A stretch of 64,000 bases of DNA from an uncultured Clostridium sp. (GTDB lineage: Bacteria; Bacillota; Clostridia; Lachnospirales; Lachnospiraceae): the NCBI GenBank assembly GCA_946498245.1, contig CAMMNN010000004.1, positions 1-64,000 of the forward strand, written 5' to 3'. Position 1 is the stretch's first letter, and every line of letters begins with the position of its first letter. This document shows positions 52,053 through 64,000 of this stretch, in pieces. The translations under genes and the position numbers were made by a program. Under the pieces are notes generated by a model. The model had not been told where the DNA came from. It saw only the letters and a program-made list of their open reading frames with translations, and searched no databases.

Positions 52053-52604
52053 ATGCTAGAAGAAATAAAAGCCCAGACGCATCAGGCAGTAAAAGAACTG
52101 CTGGAGACAGCGAAGCTGAAAGAGGGCCAAATTTTGGTGGTTGGCTGTTCGTCCAGTGAGATTGGGGCCTATCGGATCGGTTCCCATTCCAGCGGGGAGA
52201 TCGGACAGGCAGTTTTTGAAGCCATTCAGGAGGAGCTGAATCCTAAAGGAATTTATCTGGCAGCTCAATGCTGTGAGCATTTAAACAGGGCCATTATCAT
52301 AGAAGAGGCTGCAGCCGAAAAATACGGATGGGAACCTGTAAACGTGGTGCCCCGGTTAAAGGCAGGGGGATCCTTTGCCACAGCCGCTTACCATGGTTTT
52401 CGGCATCCTGTAGCGGTTGAACATATAAAAGCCCATGCGGGAATTGACATTGGAGACACACTGATTGGAATGCATCTGCGGAATGTAGCGGTCCCTGTGC
52501 GAATCGGAACCAAAGAAATCGGCGGGGCCCATGTGGTATGCGCTCGAACCCGGCTGAAATATATCGGCGGGGAACGAGCAGGATATGATGAGAATCTCGG
52601 TTAA
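52053..52604 (+). CDS. ywlG: YwlG/DUF436 family protein (TIGR01440)
   Basis: 183 residues from the ATG at 52053 (AGAGGG site; an upstream start at 52017 lacks one). Family marks: VGCSSSEIGAYRIGSHSSGEIG, AAQCCEHLNRA and VVPRLKAGGSFATAAY. A conserved Firmicutes protein of unknown biochemical role. It is separated from bioY by its own promoter and ends in a shared hairpin. Confidence 0.92.
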   Translation: MLEEIKAQTHQAVKELLETAKLKEGQILVVGCSSSEIGAYRIGSHSSGEIGQAVFEAIQEELNPKGIYLAAQCCEHLNRAIIIEEAAAEKYGWEPVNVVPRLKAGGSFATAAYHGFRHPVAVEHIKAHAGIDIGDTLIGMHLRNVAVPVRIGTKEIGGAHVVCARTRLKYIGGERAGYDENLG

Positions 52605-52605
52605 A

Positions 52606-52653
52606 AAAAGGGTATTGCTTAACCATATTTTGATGGTTTTGCAATACCCTTTT
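52606..52653. terminator. Shared terminator
   Basis: AAAAGGGTATTGC (52606-52618) pairs fully with GCAATACCCTTTT (52641-52653); an inner CCAT/ATGG pair adds to it. Works for ywlG and the opposing cyclase. Confidence 0.85.
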
Positions 52654-52672
52654 GTGATTCATACATGAAGGC

Positions 52673-54226
52673 TCAGGCGTGACCGAGGCCCTCACAGTCG
52701 TCAGTGAAAATTTTGTAGCCGCCTTTGTTATGCAGCTTGGCAGCGTATAGTGCGGAGTCCGCTTTCCTGTAAATACTGTCGAAATCCTCATTTTCATGGA
52801 CAGCTACGCCGATGGTAAAGTGCATGGGAATCTCATGGCCTTCCCAGATAAAGGAAATGGGTTTTGAGCAAAGATTCTGGATTTTCTTCTCAGGGAGACT
52901 GTTTTGATGGTTAAAGGAGAAGATTACCATAAATTCGTCGCCGCCGATTCTTCCGATTCCATCGCTGGTACGGAAGCTTTTCCTTAGAACCTGGGCTATG
53001 TGGATTAAGGCCTGATCGCCGCAGGGATGGCCGTAGGTATCATTAATGGATTTGAAATTATCAATATCCAGAATCATCATAACAACGGTGGTGTCCTTGT
53101 CTTCGATATGCTCTTTCATATATTCGTACAGGCCGCTGCGATTAAGAAGACCAGTCAAAGCGTCGGTTCTGGCGCTGGATTTTAACCGGAAGATTTCTTT
53201 CTTATGCTGGCTGATGTCTTTTAAATACCCCAGGCCGGATTTGCGCAGCCCGCGGGAATCCTTTTGAAACTTAAAATAAAGAGAATACCAGTGCTTTTCC
53301 TCATGGATGTCGGTAAGGCAGAACTCCGTTTCCACCTCTGATGTGGTTTGCATACAGGCTTCCAGTATATCCAGCAACTGCCGCTGCTCGTCCTGAGGCA
53401 ATTGTTCCGCTTCATTGGAAAGCCATTGGGTAAAATCAGGGATAATGGAAGGAAAGCCAAAAAGTTCTGACCAGCTCTTTGAAAAAACCGCCGTATCAGT
53501 TTCCGGCTCCCAGTCTAAAATAATATTGTGTGTTTTTTCCAGAACGTAGTTGTATTTCTGGAAGGTCACATCCAGCTTTTCCTTTTCTTCCATTAATTGT
53601 CCGTTAATGCTGCGGATAATCTGCTGATTTTTCAAATCCCGCATGGTAAAGAAAAACTGCGCTTCGGAAACAATGAGGACAAAAGCCACTCCGACTATCA
53701 AATTCCACCGATCCCCAAAGTCCAGGAAGGGATAGGTCTGAAGGAGAAAAATGCCTCCGGCAATAATGTAACTGACCCAGGAGTACAGAGGGCTTATCTG
53801 GATACAGACTGCTGTTCCGAATAAACCGGTAACGAAAATAGCAGTAGAGGTATTAGTAGGAGTACGGTATATATCGTAGCAGTTTAGCAGACAGCACCAA
53901 GCAATCCAGAAAGTAAAACCGGCATACTGGATAGCGCTGACGCGTCGAATATCGTTTTTCCACACATGGCTCCCCAGGAGGTAAAAGGCGCAGGCTGCAA
54001 TCATAGTGCAATAAAAGGAAAAGTAAATTCGGTTATTCAGGGATCCCAGCTTTACTTCGGAAAGGACAAACAAGTTGAAAAGATTAAAAAGCTGGGCGGC
54101 AAGACAGGCGCACACAATGATGAAAATAGCCCGGTTATTTGAGGCGACAGTCCGCTTCAGATAAGCGGCCCGCATTTCTTTTGGGGGAGTTAATTTATTC
54201 AAAAGTTTTAGGATAATAGCAGACAC
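52673..54226 (-). CDS. Membrane diguanylate cyclase
   Basis: 517 residues. About six N-terminal membrane helices (about 28-205) form a sensor-like region, then a short coiled linker, a PAS-like domain (about 225-340) and a GGDEF domain (about 345-505) with an intact RIGGDEFMVIF active site and the metal segment MMILDIDNFKSIND. It should make c-di-GMP from GTP. The inhibitory RxxD site before GGDEF is not evident. AGGAGG site at the start. It may oppose the EAL protein at 33553. Confidence 0.9.
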   Translation of the reverse strand: MSAIILKLLNKLTPPKEMRAAYLKRTVASNNRAIFIIVCACLAAQLFNLFNLFVLSEVKLGSLNNRIYFSFYCTMIAACAFYLLGSHVWKNDIRRVSAIQYAGFTFWIAWCCLLNCYDIYRTPTNTSTAIFVTGLFGTAVCIQISPLYSWVSYIIAGGIFLLQTYPFLDFGDRWNLIVGVAFVLIVSEAQFFFTMRDLKNQQIIRSINGQLMEEKEKLDVTFQKYNYVLEKTHNIILDWEPETDTAVFSKSWSELFGFPSIIPDFTQWLSNEAEQLPQDEQRQLLDILEACMQTTSEVETEFCLTDIHEEKHWYSLYFKFQKDSRGLRKSGLGYLKDISQHKKEIFRLKSSARTDALTGLLNRSGLYEYMKEHIEDKDTTVVMMILDIDNFKSINDTYGHPCGDQALIHIAQVLRKSFRTSDGIGRIGGDEFMVIFSFNHQNSLPEKKIQNLCSKPISFIWEGHEIPMHFTIGVAVHENEDFDSIYRKADSALYAAKLHNKGGYKIFTDDCEGLGHA

Positions 54227-54343
54227 CTCCTAACGACTTATATATGTGTTTTTTCATAAAAAAGAGTACCATAACTTACCCGCTTTTTCAATAATTTTAA
54301 AGCGATTAAAGATGTTTTTTATAAAGCCAAAGAGGGTGTCCGC

Positions 54344-54421
54344 CATGAAGCGTTTGGCGGCCGGCAGTCTCTGGCGTCAGCCAATACTGCGGAATCCGTC
54401 AAATTATAAATGGCATGGATG
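54344..54421 (+). other. Unassigned gap with a 25-codon frame
   Basis: In the 54227-54526 gap one short frame from an ATG near 54344 could code 25 residues (MKRLAAGSLWRQPILR start). It has only a weak site and no known match, so I do not call it a gene. The rest of the gap has the atp promoter. Confidence 0.15.
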
Positions 54422-54459
54422 AATTGCTGCCATTTTGTGAAAAATATTTGGTTGTACAA

Positions 54460-54488
54460 TGGACAAAGACTGATTTATTGGTTATAAT
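54460..54488 (+). promoter_or_regulatory. Promoter of the ATP synthase operon
   Basis: -35 TGGACA (54460-54465), 17-base spacer, perfect -10 TATAAT (54483-54488), 38 bases before atpZ. Confidence 0.7.
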
Positions 54489-54526
54489 CTACTGTATATA
54501 TGTGCAAAAATAAAGGAGGCGAATAC

Positions 54527-54877
54527 ATGGCGCGGCACCAAAAGAGCGTTTTTCGCAGTCTGACTATGGTGACACAGTTGGGACTCAGCGTCATGACGCC
54601 GGTGTTTCTGTGCGTTTTTGCCGGGTATTACCTGGATTCCCATTACGGAACCAGCCTGACTCTGCCTCTCCTGATTTTAGGAGTTTTGGCCGGGGGACGC
54701 TGCGGGTACGGAATGGCCAGACAGACCTTCCTTGTTAATGAGAAGGAAGAGGCGGCCGAGGATCGGGAAAAAAAGGCACAGGAAACAAAGACCAGGCCCG
54801 CTGTCCCGGAAGTCAGCCGCCCCAAACGGCAGCGGCGGATTGGGAAGGCGGCCGGAGGCAAGGAGGAGGTCCATTGA
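54527..54877 (+). CDS. atpZ: AtpZ-like ATP synthase accessory protein
   Basis: 116 residues with two membrane helices (about 18-70; the pair holds FAGYYLDSHYGTSLTLPLL), as in the AtpZ/AtpI-associated small proteins at the head of atp operons. A basic, charged C-terminal tail follows (residues 75-116). Its role in assembly or ion transport for the synthase is assumed from position. Start at 54527 with AAAGGAGG. Stop overlaps the TTG start of atpI. Confidence 0.75.
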   Translation: MARHQKSVFRSLTMVTQLGLSVMTPVFLCVFAGYYLDSHYGTSLTLPLLILGVLAGGRCGYGMARQTFLVNEKEEAAEDREKKAQETKTRPAVPEVSRPKRQRRIGKAAGGKEEVH

Positions 54878-55311
54878 GCAGAGAAACGAGAAATCTGGTT
54901 CTGGAAATGTCAGCAGGGGTTTTACTGCACAACGGGATTCTGGCAGGGCTGACATTTCTTTTGTGTCCCCGTTTGGGACAGAAACCGGAACCGATATTCT
55001 GGGGCCTGATGGCAGGAATGGTATCTGCGTTGGCGATTTTGATTCATATGGCTGTGATTACGGAACGGTCATTGGAAAGCGGAGAGCAGAAATACGCCAA
55101 TAAAACGGTACTGATCCATACGCTGGGAAGAAAAGCGGTGTATATCGCAGTTGTTTTCCTGGTACTTATTCGGCTGCCCCAGATAAATCCTCTGGCGATG
55201 ATTGTAGGAACCATGGGGCTGAAGTCAGGGGCCTATCTTCAGCCTGTGCTTCATAAGTTATTGGGAAAACATTCCGAAGAGAAAGAAGCAGACGGCCTCA
55301 GGGAAGCCTAA
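54874..55311 (+). CDS. atpI: ATP synthase subunit I
   Basis: 145 residues with about four hydrophobic helices, the usual form of the AtpI assembly factor for the c ring. Start is TTG at 54874, overlapping the atpZ stop, with AAGGAGG 6 bases before; no better start exists. The C-terminus is charged. Sequence is poorly conserved in this family, so the call rests on its place between atpZ and atpB and on its helix pattern. Confidence 0.8.
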   Translation: MSRETRNLVLEMSAGVLLHNGILAGLTFLLCPRLGQKPEPIFWGLMAGMVSALAILIHMAVITERSLESGEQKYANKTVLIHTLGRKAVYIAVVFLVLIRLPQINPLAMIVGTMGLKSGAYLQPVLHKLLGKHSEEKEADGLREA

Positions 55312-55355
55312 GATTTACCGCACATTTTCATTTTGGAAGAAAGGAGGACCTGCAT

Positions 55356-56371
<1,016 letters not shown>

Positions 56372-56426
56372 TTTCGGCCAAGGGGACGGACGGTTTTAAG
56401 ATAATAGCACAGGAGGAGGCGAGATT

Positions 56427-56942
56427 TTGGAGAGGTTAATTGGATTTGACCCTCAGTTATTGAATGATGCAGTCATTACTGCCATAAATATCTTTATCCT
56501 GTTCTTTGCATTATCCTATCTGCTGTTTAATCCGGCCCGGGATTTTCTGGAAAAGCGCCGTCAAAAGATAGCGGACGAGCTTTCTCAGGCAGCGGATGAC
56601 CAGAAAACCGCAGCAGCTATGAAAGCGGAATATGAGGCAAAGCTGAAGGCTGCGGATAAGGAGGCTGACGCTATCCTGGAAGAAGCCAGAAGAAAGGCGA
56701 AACGCCGGGAAGCGGAGATTGTAGAAGAAGCCAAAGCAGAGGCGGCAAGAATTATCGAGAGAGCGGGCCGGGAAGTGGAGCTGGAGAAGCGGAAGGCCCT
56801 GGACGATATGAAACAGGAGATTATTTCCATTGCTGCCGTAATGGCCGGCAAAGTAGCGGCGGCTTCCATTGATGCCGGAGCACAGGATGCGCTGATTGAG
56901 CAGACGCTGAAAGAGATGGGTGAGAACACATGGCAAAGCTGA
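56427..56942 (+). CDS. atpF: ATP synthase subunit b
   Basis: Peripheral stalk protein of 171 residues: one N-terminal helix (about 12-32) followed by a long charged coiled coil rich in Ala, Glu, Lys. The start is TTG at 56427 with GGAGGAGG upstream. It overlaps atpH by 13 bases. The segment REAEIVEEAKAEAARIIERA is typical of b subunits. Confidence 0.93.
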   Translation: MERLIGFDPQLLNDAVITAINIFILFFALSYLLFNPARDFLEKRRQKIADELSQAADDQKTAAAMKAEYEAKLKAADKEADAILEEARRKAKRREAEIVEEAKAEAARIIERAGREVELEKRKALDDMKQEIISIAAVMAGKVAAASIDAGAQDALIEQTLKEMGENTWQS

Positions 56943-57478
56943 TAGCGAAGGTTTACGGCGACGCATTGTTTGAGGCTGCCATGGACAGACAGGATTTAGA
57001 CGCTGTCTATGAGGAAGCCCGGGTTCTGGACGCCATTTTCCGGGACAACCAGGAATTGATGAATGCGCTGACTCATCCGCGGATTATGAAGGAAGAGAAG
57101 CTTTCCATGATGGAGAACATTTTCTCCGGAAGGATTTCGGATGAGATGATGGGCTTTCTGTCGGTTGTGGTGGAAAAAGGCAGGCAAAAGGAGATTCCGG
57201 CAATCTTTGCCTATTTTACAGAGGCAGTGCGGGAATATAAAAAAATCGGAAGGGCTTTTGTTACGACGGCCGTTCCGCTGAGAGAAGAACAGAGAGAGGC
57301 AGTGAAAGCAAAACTGTTGGAAACGACTCCCTATGTGGAGTTTGAAATGGAATATGCGGTGGATCCGGAACTGATCGGCGGTATGACGATCCGCATTGGC
57401 GACCGGGTTGTGGACAGCAGCGTAAAGACGCAGCTTTATGAGCTGAAAAAGCAGCTTCTTGCAGTCCGTCTGGCATAA
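56930..57478 (+). CDS. atpH: ATP synthase subunit delta
   Basis: Connects the F1 hexamer to the b stalk. 182 residues with the six-helix N-terminal domain (YGDALFEAA start) and the C-terminal segment ELIGGMTIRIGDRVVDSSVKT typical of OSCP/delta. Overlaps atpF, so translation is coupled. GAGAA ribosome site is weak and lies in atpF. Confidence 0.94.
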   Translation: MAKLIAKVYGDALFEAAMDRQDLDAVYEEARVLDAIFRDNQELMNALTHPRIMKEEKLSMMENIFSGRISDEMMGFLSVVVEKGRQKEIPAIFAYFTEAVREYKKIGRAFVTTAVPLREEQREAVKAKLLETTPYVEFEMEYAVDPELIGGMTIRIGDRVVDSSVKTQLYELKKQLLAVRLA

Positions 57479-57514
57479 CCATTGGACAATTAGCGACACA
57501 GAAAGAAGGTGTGA

Positions 57515-59026
<1,512 letters not shown>

Positions 59027-59044
59027 ATAGGCAGGTGACGAAGC

Positions 59045-59899
59045 ATGGCATCTATGAGAGATATTAAACGCAGGCGCGAGAGTATTCAAAGTACCCAGCA
59101 GATTACCAAAGCCATGAAGCTGGTTTCTACTGTTAAGCTGCAGAAATCCAGGGTAAAGGCGGAAGCTTCCAAACCGTATTCCGATCTGATGTATGCTACC
59201 ATCGGATCGATGCTCAGCCGCTCCGGAACTCTGGATCACAAGTACCTGCGCCCCGCAGCGTCGGGAAAGAAAGCGGTCATTGCCATCACCTCTAACCGGG
59301 GACTGGCAGGCGGCTATAACAACAGTATTGTAAAGCTGCTGGCCGGAAGTGAGAAGACCCCGGCAGAAGACACCTACGTATACGCCATTGGCCGGAAAGG
59401 CCGGGACGGGCTGGTCAGAAAAGGCTATGAGATCCGGCAGGATTATTCGGATGTCATTAATGATCCCATATACCAGGATGCGTCGGATTTGACCGTAGAA
59501 CTGCTGGACGAGTTTTCCAAAGGAAAAATCGGGGAGATCTATCTGGCCTACAATTCTTTTAAAAATACGGTTGTTCATATCCCGAAGCTGGTAAAGCTCC
59601 TTCCGGTGGAAATGGACCGTGAACCGAAGGGAAGCGGAAGTCTTTTGATGAATTATGAACCCAATGAGGATGAGGTGTTAAGCGCCATTATTCCCAAATA
59701 TATGAGCAGCCTGATTTACGGAGCGCTGTTGGAGGCGGCAGCCAGTGAAAACGGAGCCCGTATGACGGCTATGGATTCTGCTACCAGCAACGCCGAGGAA
59801 ATGATTGAAGATTTAAGCCTTCAGTACAACCGGGCGCGGCAGGATTCTATCACTCAGGAGCTGACGGAAATCATTGCCGGGGCCAACGCCATCTCATAG
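59045..59899 (+). CDS. atpG: ATP synthase subunit gamma
   Basis: Central rotor shaft, 284 residues. N-terminal helix MRDIKRRRESIQSTQQITKAM and C-terminal helix ending in QELTEIIAGANAI are the family coiled coil, with a Rossmann-like middle (AITSNRGLAGGYN). 18 bases after atpA; GGCAGGTGACG precedes the ATG. Confidence 0.96.
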   Translation: MASMRDIKRRRESIQSTQQITKAMKLVSTVKLQKSRVKAEASKPYSDLMYATIGSMLSRSGTLDHKYLRPAASGKKAVIAITSNRGLAGGYNNSIVKLLAGSEKTPAEDTYVYAIGRKGRDGLVRKGYEIRQDYSDVINDPIYQDASDLTVELLDEFSKGKIGEIYLAYNSFKNTVVHIPKLVKLLPVEMDREPKGSGSLLMNYEPNEDEVLSAIIPKYMSSLIYGALLEAAASENGARMTAMDSATSNAEEMIEDLSLQYNRARQDSITQELTEIIAGANAIS

Positions 59900-59939
59900 G
59901 CGGTGGCAAGGCAGGAATGACAAAGATTGGTGCAATTAA

Positions 59940-61352
<1,413 letters not shown>

Positions 61353-61364
61353 GAGGGCTGATGA

Positions 61365-61763
61365 ATGGCAGAGGTATTCCGATTGCAGATTATCACGCCG
61401 GACGAAGCCTTTTATGACGGAGAGGCCACCATGGTGGAACTTACTACCACAGAGGGGCAAATCGGTATTTATAAGTGGCATATCCCTTTGACTGCCGTTG
61501 TTGCGCCGGGTGTGCTGACGATCCATGAAGAAGGCCAGGAGCGTCGGGCGGCCCTGATGTCCGGATTTATAGAGATTCTGCCTGAACAGGTAACCATTAT
61601 GGCCGAGGTAGTAGAGTGGCCGGAGGAAATCGACAGGAAACGGGCGGAGGAAGCCAGAATCCGGGCGGAACGCAGGATCAAGAACGCGGGAGCAGAAGTC
61701 GACGTGGCCAGAGCGGAATTGGCTTTACGGCGGGCTCTGGTTCGTCTGGAAGTACGGAGCTGA
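61365..61763 (+). CDS. atpC: ATP synthase subunit epsilon
   Basis: Rotor-foot and inhibitor subunit, 132 residues. N-terminal beta sandwich with LQIITPDEAFYDGEATMVEL and a C-terminal helical hairpin (DRKRAEEARIRAERRI) that can block hydrolysis. Last gene of the operon, followed by a clear terminator. GGAGGG site. Confidence 0.95.
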   Translation: MAEVFRLQIITPDEAFYDGEATMVELTTTEGQIGIYKWHIPLTAVVAPGVLTIHEEGQERRAALMSGFIEILPEQVTIMAEVVEWPEEIDRKRAEEARIRAERRIKNAGAEVDVARAELALRRALVRLEVRS

Positions 61764-61805
61764 TAGGATTCAGACCGGATTTGAAGTGATAAATCCCATA
61801 AGAAT

Positions 61806-61836
61806 AAAAAGTGTGCGCTGCCGCGTACACTTTTTT
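61806..61836 (+). terminator. Terminator of the atp operon
   Basis: GTGTGCG pairs with CGCGTACAC around a short loop, with A before and TTTTTT after. Confidence 0.85.
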
Positions 61837-62003
61837 GTTTCCTGCGAATCTCCTCTTCCCATATTATGGGGAAAATGTTATACTGAATATATGATAACAG
61901 GGGCAAAATACCTTTTGACCCCAGCAGCAATATATGACAGTTTTTTGGCGCAGCCGCCCTTAGGCGCGAGCGGGCGCCTTGATAAATTAAAAGGAGACAG
62001 CCT

Positions 62004-62759
62004 GTGAAAAAACTAATATCCTGGAATGTAAACGGACTCAGAGCCTGTGTAGGCAAAGGGTTTTTAGACTATTTTAAAGAGGCGGATGCAGATATATTCT
62101 GCATTCAGGAAAGCAAACTGCAGGAAGGGCAGATTGACCTGGAACTGCCCGGTTACCATCAGTATTGGAATTACGCAAAGAAAAAGGGGTATTCCGGCAC
62201 TGCCATGTTTACCAAAGAGGAGCCCCTGTCGGTGGCTCTGGGGATCGGCATAGAAGAGCACGATCAGGAGGGCCGCGTCATTACCGCTGAATTTGAAGAC
62301 TATTACGTAGTTACCTGCTACACACCCAATTCCCAGGACGGACTGGCAAGACTGGACTACCGCATGAAATGGGAAGACGATTTTCTGGCGTATTTAAAAA
62401 AGCTGGAAGAGAAGAAGCCTGTTGTATTCTGCGGGGACCTCAATGTGGCCCATAAGGAAATTGATCTGAAAAACCCCAAAACCAACCGGAAGAACGCCGG
62501 TTTTACTGATGAGGAACGGGGAAAGTTTACGGATCTTCTGGCTGCCGGGTTTATTGATACCTTCCGGTATTTTTACCCGGATCAGGAAGGGATCTACTCC
62601 TGGTGGTCTTACCGCTTTTCCGCCAGGGCAAAAAACGCAGGGTGGCGCATCGACTATTTCTGCGTTTCCCAGGCGTTAAAAGATCGCCTGGAAAGCGCCG
62701 CCATTCATACGGAAATCATGGGGTCGGATCATTGCCCGGTAGAGCTGGTGATTCGATGA
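62004..62759 (+). CDS. xth: Exodeoxyribonuclease III / AP endonuclease
   Basis: Repairs abasic sites and trims 3' ends. 251 residues of the EEP fold. Motifs: [19 protein letters not shown] with the metal glutamate, the [12 protein letters not shown] segment, [14 protein letters not shown], and [10 protein letters not shown] with GSDHCPVEL at the end for the catalytic His. Start is GTG at 62004 with AAGGAGA. Overlaps the next gene by ATGA. Confidence 0.95.
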   Translation: MKKLISWNVNGLRACVGKGFLDYFKEADADIFCIQESKLQEGQIDLELPGYHQYWNYAKKKGYSGTAMFTKEEPLSVALGIGIEEHDQEGRVITAEFEDYYVVTCYTPNSQDGLARLDYRMKWEDDFLAYLKKLEEKKPVVFCGDLNVAHKEIDLKNPKTNRKNAGFTDEERGKFTDLLAAGFIDTFRYFYPDQEGIYSWWSYRFSARAKNAGWRIDYFCVSQALKDRLESAAIHTEIMGSDHCPVELVIR

Positions 62760-64000
62760 ACCTGATTACCATAGAACACCTGACGAAATCCTATACGGAA
62801 CGGCTGCTGTTTGACGATACGTCTTTTTCTATTAATGAGGGAGAGAAGATCGGACTCATCGGCATTAACGGCACAGGAAAGACCACTTTGCTGAAAATTG
62901 CGGCAGGTCTGGAAGAGCCGGACCAGGGAATGGCTGTAAGAGGGCGGAATCTGACTATCCGCTATCTCCCTCAAAATCCGGAGTTTCCTCCGGAAATGAC
63001 GGTGCTGGAAGCTGTGATGGCGGGCAATGAAAGCCACGGGGAAGAATGGGATCTGGAGAGTCAGGCCAAAGCCATGTTAAACCGCCTGGGACTTCCTGAT
63101 TACGGGGCTTTGATGGGAACCCTCTCCGGAGGGCAGAAAAAACGGGCGGCTTTGGCGGGAGTGCTGTTGTCCTCCGCGGGCCTCTTGATTTTGGACGAGC
63201 CTACCAACCACCTGGACAGTGAGATGGCGGACTGGCTGGAAGAGTATTTAAAGAAATTAAAGGGCGCTCTCCTTATGGTTACCCACGACAGGTATTTTCT
63301 GGACAGCGTTGCCAACCGCATTGTGGAGCTGGATAAGGGGAAGCTTTATAGCTATCAGGCCAATTATGAAGGCTTTCTCCGCCTGAAGGCGGAACGGATG
63401 GATATGGCGGCGGCCAGTGAGAGGAAGCGGCAGGCCATTTTAAAGACGGAATTAGAATGGATGCAGAGAGGGGCCAGAGCCCGTTCCACCAAGCAAAAGG
63501 CCCATATTCAGAGATATGAGGCCCTGAGGGATCAGAAGGGGCCGGAAATAGAGACAAAATTAGAAATGGAGTCCATTTCCAGCCGTCTGGGACGTACCAC
63601 AGTAGAGCTGTCCAATCTCTCTAAAGCTTACGGCAGCCGCACATTAATACGGGATTTTAGCTATATCTTTCTTAAAGACGACCGCATTGGCATTATCGGA
63701 CCTAATGGCGCGGGAAAAACGACGCTTATGAAAATGATTGCCGGATGGGAAAAGCCGGATTCCGGAACCATTGAAGTGGGGCAGACGGTGCGGATGGGAT
63801 ACTTCTCCCAGGAAAACGAGGACATGGATTTGTCCTTGAAGGTGATTGATTATATCAGGAATGTGGCGGAATACGTAAAGACAAAGGATGGAAGCATCAG
63901 CGCCAGCCAGATGCTGGAACGATTTCTGTTTCCGTCCCATATGCATTACACTGTCATTGGAAGCCTTTCGGGAGGAGAGCGGCGCAGGCTGTATCTCCTG
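62756..64000 (+). CDS. ABC-F family ATPase, 3' end outside window
   Basis: Open to the window end: 415 codons of a usually longer gene. Two ABC domains joined by a linker. Domain 1: Walker [10 protein letters not shown], signature [10 protein letters not shown], Walker [13 protein letters not shown]. Linker with [15 protein letters not shown], typical of ABC-F. Domain 2: Walker [10 protein letters not shown], second signature [11 protein letters not shown] at the very end. No membrane helices. Such proteins act on the ribosome to relieve stalling or drug block. The start overlaps xth by ATGA. Confidence 0.92.
   Translation, partial: MNLITIEHLTKSYTERLLFDDTSFSINEGEKIGLIGINGTGKTTLLKIAAGLEEPDQGMAVRGRNLTIRYLPQNPEFPPEMTVLEAVMAGNESHGEEWDLESQAKAMLNRLGLPDYGALMGTLSGGQKKRAALAGVLLSSAGLLILDEPTNHLDSEMADWLEEYLKKLKGALLMVTHDRYFLDSVANRIVELDKGKLYSYQANYEGFLRLKAERMDMAAASERKRQAILKTELEWMQRGARARSTKQKAHIQRYEALRDQKGPEIETKLEMESISSRLGRTTVELSNLSKAYGSRTLIRDFSYIFLKDDRIGIIGPNGAGKTTLMKMIAGWEKPDSGTIEVGQTVRMGYFSQENEDMDLSLKVIDYIRNVAEYVKTKDGSISASQMLERFLFPSHMHYTVIGSLSGGERRRLYLL

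Noticed and set aside
54344-54421. Small gene of 25 codons
   Set aside because: Weak ribosome site and no recognisable features; kept only as a note on the gap.

Overview
The window looks like a chromosome segment of a Clostridia bacterium, most likely Lachnospiraceae. It has the Firmicutes order gdpP-rplI-dnaB, a SpoVT-type AbrB regulator, AdhE, a complete F-type ATP synthase operon whose c subunit carries a sodium-binding signature, several PTS sugar systems, and mixed-GC, ATG/TTG/GTG-start genes with strong GGAGG ribosome sites. Genes are densely packed, many with ATGA stop-start overlaps.

Layout. 1-200: a truncated tRNA-Tyr and a tRNA-Leu(UAA) with a terminator. 244-16819: housekeeping genes, all on the plus strand: gdpP, rplI, dnaB, ridA, a Sua5-type tRNA threonylcarbamoylation gene, dCMP deaminase, a B12-binding radical SAM protein, nth, a DnaQ-like exonuclease, a 36-residue membrane protein, a VanW protein, an orphan AIRS C-terminal domain protein, an Lrp regulator, an aminotransferase, trmL, an acidic lipoprotein and a three-gene ABC-2 exporter. 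16867-25519: a carbohydrate island. It contains a maltose-type module (malA-malP with a divergent RpiR regulator) and, back to back with it, a second RpiR regulator divergent from a cellobiose-type PTS operon that contains a cytosolic sulfatase. 25578-33365: an FAD oxidoreductase, an orphan PDDEXK (DUF1016) nuclease, an ECF vitamin-transporter S component under a possible MocR/PdxR-type operator, then pth-mfd. 33350-40143: two large signalling proteins, a degenerate GGDEF/PAS/GAF/EAL protein and a CheB-CheR-PAS fusion. 40204-46100 (minus strand): MATE pump, LysR regulator, APH-like kinase and adhE, the last behind a consensus promoter bracketed by two Rex-like boxes. 46367-54226: spoVT, mscL with a C-terminal zinc ribbon, a LysM-containing 5'-nucleotidase, an arylsulfotransferase-like gene, bioY behind a clear BirA box, ywlG and a membrane diguanylate cyclase. 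54460-61836: atpZ-I-B-E-F-H-A-G-D-C. 62004-64000: exonuclease III and an ABC-F protein cut by the window end.

The ATP synthase, the Rex-controlled fermentative AdhE and the PTS systems describe a fermenting gut-type anaerobe that probably uses a sodium gradient. The least conventional parts are the PTS operon with an intracellular sulfatase, the paired EAL and CheB-CheR signalling genes, and the domain insertions or fusions in MscL and the 5'-nucleotidase. No CRISPR array, prophage, insertion sequence or rRNA was seen. All functional calls come from reading the sequence and family knowledge; no database search was run.
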